Program-made: the position numbers and the translations under genes
In this document: piece by piece, positions 6,016 through 8,654 of the stretch
How the letters are laid out: the number at the start of each line of letters is the position of its first letter
Position numbering within the stretch: position 1 is the first letter of the stretch
Notes under the pieces: generated by a model
Seen by the model: the letters and a program-made list of their open reading frames with translations, nothing else
Databases searched by the model: none
Told to the model about the DNA's origin: nothing
Assembly (NCBI GenBank): GCA_003538495.1
Contig: DPSD01000425.1
Span: forward strand, 1-8,654
Reading direction: 5' to 3'
DNA length: 8,654 bases
Origin: Accumulibacter sp.
Lineage (GTDB): Bacteria > Pseudomonadota > Gammaproteobacteria > Burkholderiales > Rhodocyclaceae

Positions 6016-6301
6016 GGCCTGTGTCGGAAAATTCGCGGCAGAGGAGCCGTGGAAACCCACACCAGCCCGCAGAAGTATGAACCGCTTGCTGTTCCAAGCC
6101 GCAGAGCAAATGGACGTGTCGGCTCGATGTATCAAACGGCAGCGCAGTGCGCATGCTGCGGACAAGCCGCGCGCAGCCGGATCCAGACGCGTCACGCGAG
6201 ACACCAACCCCAATGGGCGATTCCGGTCCCAGCCGGATTAGGCGCTTTGACAAACTTTTCTCTTACTCACCGGATGCGCCGTCAATGGTCCACCAAGAGC
6301 A
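6016..6301. other. Intergenic spacer between the TPR gene and the second glycosyltransferase
   Basis: These 286 bases have no supported gene. Frames crossing it are Arg/Gln-rich and run into the downstream gene in another frame. A perfect sigma-70 -35 hexamer TTGACA stands at 6247-6252, but no acceptable -10 lies 16-18 bases downstream. The octamer AGCCGGAT occurs twice (near 6176 and 6232). No terminator with a T-run is visible after the TPR gene. Confidence 0.45.
6247..6252 (+). promoter_or_regulatory. Isolated TTGACA, possible -35 box for the second glycosyltransferase
   Basis: TTGACA matches the sigma-70 -35 consensus exactly and lies 50 bases before ATG 6302. The bases expected at -10 (CCGGAT at 6270-6275 for a 17-base spacer) match poorly, so the promoter would be weak or activator-dependent, or the match is chance. 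Confidence 0.22.
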
Positions 6302-7570
6302 ATGATTCAGCACATTACCAACAACAAGAGGGTGTTAATGATCGCCTATCACTTCCCTCCTTTTCAGGCAAGTAGCGGCATTCAGAGGACACTGAAGTTC
6401 TGCACGTATCTTCGCGAATACGGCTGGGAGCCGCTGGTTCTCACCATCTCCCCCAGGGCCTACGAAGTCACCAGCCAGAATCAGCTCAACGAGATCCCGG
6501 AGGACGTCGTTGTGGAACGAGCATTCGGGCTCGATACGTCTCGGCATCTCTCGATTGCCGGCAGGTATTTCCGCTGGATGGTCCAGCCGGACCGCTGGGT
6601 CAGTTGGTGGCCGGCTGGCGTCTGGACCGGTATGCGAATGATCCGCCGATACCGACCCGCCGCCATCTTCTCGACATCGCCGATTGCGACTGCGCACATG
6701 ATCGGGCTCAGCCTCTGCAAGCGAAGCGGACTGCCGTGGATAGCAGACTTCCGCGACTCGATGACCGAGAGCGACTATCCACGCGACCCGATGACCTGGA
6801 AAGTCCATCGCAAGCTCGAACAGGCGACCATTCGTCAATGCCGCAAGGCGGTTTTCACTACCGAGCCGACGCGCAGGATGTACGCCGAGCGCTACCCCGA
6901 AATTCCCGCATCGCGATGGACGGTGATCGAAAACGGCTTCGACGAAGACAACTTCCGCGGCGCGGAATCGGACCTTGCAACAGTTCCTCTTGGGAGGGCC
7001 GGACAGCTAACGCTGGTCCATAGTGGCATCCTGTACCCGAAAGAAAGGGATCCGCGCCCGTTCTTCGCCGCATTGGGAACGCTTAAACAATCGGGTGAGA
7101 TTGACGGCTCGAAGTTGCAGGTGATCCTTCGGGCGACCGGCAACGACAACGTCTATGGCCCGATGATCGCTGCGTTGGACATCGCCGACATCGTGAGGCT
7201 CGAACCGACGGTTGGGTATCGCGAGGCCCTCCGCGAAATGCTGCGGGCCGACGGCCTCTTGTTGTTTCAAGCCGGTTGCTGCAACCACCAGATCCCGGCG
7301 AAGATCTACGAGTATTACCGGTCCGGGCGTCCGATTCTGGGGCTTGTCGATCCCGGAGGCGTTTCCGCCAGGATGCTGGCCGACGCCAAGGTGGATAACG
7401 TCGCCAATATAGCCGATGCAGGTGATATCACCCGTACTATTCGGTCGTTCATCGCCAATCTATCTGAGGGACTCAATTCAGGTGTCTCCAGGCAGTTCGC
7501 GATGGCACATTCGCGCAAATCACGAACGCAAGAACTTGCTCGACTGCTAGACGAGTTATCGGCACGTTGA
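6302..7570 (+). CDS. GT4-like glycosyltransferase (EPS assembly)
   Basis: The 422-residue product has the GT-B two-domain layout. The N-terminal acceptor domain opens with VLMIAYHFPPFQASSGIQRT (residues 11-30), the YHFPP...G..R pattern of Glyco_transf_4-like domains, followed by a TSPIATAHMIG segment (125-135) and PWIADFRDSM (145-154). The C-terminal domain begins near TLVHSGILYPKERD (237-250) and has the donor-site segment IPAKIYEYYRSGRPILG (331-347). This K-x-x-E-Y arrangement stands in for EX7E: Glu337 is kept, and His329 occupies the place of the first Glu. It would add a sugar to the lipid-linked repeat unit at the cytoplasmic face of the inner membrane; the donor is unknown. ATG 6302 has only a weak ribosome site. 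ATG 6338 has a strong one (AGAGGG) but would cut the first beta strand, so 6302 is preferred. Confidence 0.86.
   Translation: MIQHITNNKRVLMIAYHFPPFQASSGIQRTLKFCTYLREYGWEPLVLTISPRAYEVTSQNQLNEIPEDVVVERAFGLDTSRHLSIAGRYFRWMVQPDRWVSWWPAGVWTGMRMIRRYRPAAIFSTSPIATAHMIGLSLCKRSGLPWIADFRDSMTESDYPRDPMTWKVHRKLEQATIRQCRKAVFTTEPTRRMYAERYPEIPASRWTVIENGFDEDNFRGAESDLATVPLGRAGQLTLVHSGILYPKERDPRPFFAALGTLKQSGEIDGSKLQVILRATGNDNVYGPMIAALDIADIVRLEPTVGYREALREMLRADGLLLFQAGCCNHQIPAKIYEYYRSGRPILGLVDPGGVSARMLADAKVDNVANIADAGDITRTIRSFIANLSEGLNSGVSRQFAMAHSRKSRTQELARLLDELSAR
6327..6332 (+). promoter_or_regulatory. Internal Shine-Dalgarno-like AGAGGG
   Basis: AGAGGG lies five bases before an in-frame ATG at 6338 and is a better ribosome site than anything before ATG 6302. 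Using it would start the protein inside the first strand (MIAYHFPP), which family structure argues against. It may reflect a mis-chosen start or simply the AAG-AGG codons. Confidence 0.3.
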
Positions 7571-7616
7571 GATTTCCTGAAATTGAGGCTCTGCGGCAAA
7601 ACCGGATGGAAATCTC
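7569..7616 (+). repeat. Nine-base inverted repeat straddling the glycosyltransferase stop
   Basis: GAGATTTCC (7569-7577, overlapping the stop codon) and GGAAATCTC (7608-7616) are perfect reverse complements separated by 30 bases, which include a small CGG/CCG stem. It could form an mRNA stem-loop at the end of the gene or be a protein-binding site. No T-run follows, so Rho-independent termination is unlikely. Confidence 0.4.
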
Positions 7617-7686
7617 CCACAAGATCTGTCGCTGCTTGGAAGATCACATTTACGTTCTGCTATCTCCAGCTCCTGTGAGGTCGGCA

Positions 7687-7699
7687 TGCCCGTCGGGCA
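7687..7699. repeat. Short interrupted palindrome upstream of the flippase
   Basis: TGCCCG-T-CGGGCA reads the same on both strands around a central base. It lies 35 bases before the flippase ATG, between any promoter and the ribosome site. It could be an operator half-site pair or an mRNA hairpin in the leader; nothing else supports a role. A poor sigma-70-like pair (TTGGAA at 7636, TATCTC at 7661) precedes it. Confidence 0.25.
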
Positions 7700-7733
7700 C
7701 CAACTCGCCGATCTCGGGAAGGTTTGAAGCATT

Positions 7734-8654
7734 ATGAACTTGAAAACACGCGTCATGGTCGGCTTGGGCTGGATCGCCGGAGCCAACTTTTTTGGACAGG
7801 TCATTACCTGGGGTATTACGATTGTCGTAATGCGAATACTTAGCCCCGCCGACTATGGTCTTCTGGCTATGGCAACCGTATTCGTGGCTTTTTTGTCATT
7901 GATGTCCACGGCCGGTCTAGGGCCTGCGATCGTTCAAGCAAGAGAGATCGATGAGGATAAACTGAGACAGCTGCTTGGCCTGATCATTATCATCAACGTC
8001 GCATTGTTTCTTCTACTCTTTATTGCAGCACCATTTATTGCTGTCTTCTTTGAAGAACCAAGGCTGGTTGATATCATTCGGGTAATATCTTCACAGTTTG
8101 TCATTTCAAGTCTTGCAGTAATACCGGAATCACTTTTGGCGCGTGAGCTCAAGTTCAAAACACGCGCGCTCGTCGATCTCTTATCGAACATTCTAGGGGG
8201 TTTTCTAACCCTGTGGCTGGCCGTCTCCGGGTACGGCGTTTGGTCGCTGGTCGTCGGGACCATAGTCTCGGTAACTGGAAAGACAGTAGGACTTAATCTG
8301 GCCGCGCCCTATCTCCGCTGGCCTAGTTTTTCACTCCGAGGGACTGGACATCTGGTCGCTTTCGGAGGAAAAATCACGGCTGGCAGAATTTTATGGTTTT
8401 TTTATTCCCAGGCGGACATGTTCATCGCCGGGAAACTATTGGGCAAGGAATCTCTCGGTTTTTATTCTGTGGCAATGCACCTTGCTTCCCTACCAGTGCA
8501 GAAGATATCTGGCATTCTCAACCAAGTTGCGTTTCCAGCGTTTGCCCAGATTCAGCATGACCCATCGATGATTGCGAGACAGTTCTCCAAGGCAATTCGC
8601 ATTCTTAGCTTCTTTAGTTTTCCTGTTTTGTGGGGAATTTCTAGCATCGCCCCT
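7734..8654 (+). CDS. Polysaccharide flippase, MOP superfamily Wzx/WzxC type (3' truncated by window end)
   Basis: The frame opens at ATG 7734 and runs without a stop to the last base, giving 307 residues of a protein whose family is usually 420-500 long. The product is a polytopic membrane protein: hydrophobic segments lie at about residues 10-34, 43-66, 80-105, 113-132, 148-165, 168-190 and 290-306. The N-terminal signature GANFFGQVITWGITIVVMRI followed by LSPADYGLLAMATVF (36-50) and GLGPAIVQ (61-68) is typical of Polysacc_synt/WzxC-type flippases. QADMFIAGKLLGKESLGFYS (226-245) matches the conserved middle segment. It would translocate lipid-linked oligosaccharide units across the inner membrane. 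The site GGAAGG or GAAG lies 4-11 bases upstream. Codon use is richer in A/T than in the upstream genes (many TTA, ATA, GTA codons), common for flippases and possibly a sign of transfer. Confidence 0.9.
   Translation, partial: MNLKTRVMVGLGWIAGANFFGQVITWGITIVVMRILSPADYGLLAMATVFVAFLSLMSTAGLGPAIVQAREIDEDKLRQLLGLIIIINVALFLLLFIAAPFIAVFFEEPRLVDIIRVISSQFVISSLAVIPESLLARELKFKTRALVDLLSNILGGFLTLWLAVSGYGVWSLVVGTIVSVTGKTVGLNLAAPYLRWPSFSLRGTGHLVAFGGKITAGRILWFFYSQADMFIAGKLLGKESLGFYSVAMHLASLPVQKISGILNQVAFPAFAQIQHDPSMIARQFSKAIRILSFFSFPVLWGISSIAP

Noticed and set aside
6049..6375. Plus-strand frame of 108 codons crossing into the second glycosyltransferase
   Set aside because: It starts at a GTG without a ribosome site, is Arg/Gln-rich, and overlaps the start of a real gene in another frame by more than 70 bases.
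7934..8263. Minus-strand frame of 109 codons within the flippase region
   Set aside because: The plus strand encodes an uninterrupted polytopic flippase from 7734; the Ser/Arg-rich antisense product is a by-product of its codons.
1..8654. CRISPR array, tRNA/rRNA genes, insertion sequences or attachment sites
   Set aside because: I looked on both strands and saw no regularly spaced repeats, no cloverleaf-like sequence, no transposase-like product and no long terminal inverted repeats.

Overview
The window reads as part of an exopolysaccharide (EPS) biosynthesis locus from a GC-rich Gram-negative bacterium, most likely a betaproteobacterium of the Rhodocyclaceae/Accumulibacter/Nitrosomonadales type. 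That placement is inferred from gene content and codon use, not from a database search. The best marker is the first gene. It is the C-terminal part of a fold-III PLP-dependent decarboxylase resembling the family found next to exosortase A (XrtA/EpsH) in PEP-CTERM protein-sorting and EPS loci. No exosortase, PEP-CTERM protein or PrsK/PrsR regulator is visible here, so the assignment rests on this gene and the mix of neighbours.

Layout, all on the + strand: 1-531 decarboxylase (5' end outside the window); 532-895 spacer with a doubtful ATGA-coupled reading frame and a possible sigma-54 element; 896-2209 family-4 glycosyltransferase, TuaC-like; 2210-2439 spacer with a weak terminator; 2440-3264 class I SAM methyltransferase; 3265-4045 a 781-base stretch with no recognisable gene but one unassigned 235-codon frame; 4046-5008 NodB/WalW-type polysaccharide deacetylase; 5009-5244 spacer with another doubtful ATGA-coupled frame; 5245-6015 exported TPR protein; 6016-6301 spacer; 6302-7570 second GT4-like glycosyltransferase; 7571-7733 short spacer with inverted repeats; 7734 to the window end, an O-antigen/EPS flippase (MOP/Wzx type) whose 3' end is cut off.

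Together the genes suggest assembly of a lipid-linked oligosaccharide at the inner membrane. Two glycosyltransferases would add sugars, the methyltransferase and deacetylase would modify sugars or chain ends, the flippase would move the lipid-linked unit to the periplasm, and the exported TPR protein may act in periplasmic assembly or protein contacts. The decarboxylase probably supplies a small amine or amino-acid-derived building block, but its substrate is unknown.

The most unusual trait is organisational. The genes are co-directional, yet spacers of 163 to 781 bases separate them, where EPS operons are usually tightly packed. Several spacers hold eroded-looking reading frames and hairpins. 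I see no RNA genes, CRISPR array, insertion sequence or attachment site, and no clear evidence of a wholly new system. The best leads are the unassigned frame at 3342-4049 and the two short frames fused by ATGA overlaps to the decarboxylase and the deacetylase.
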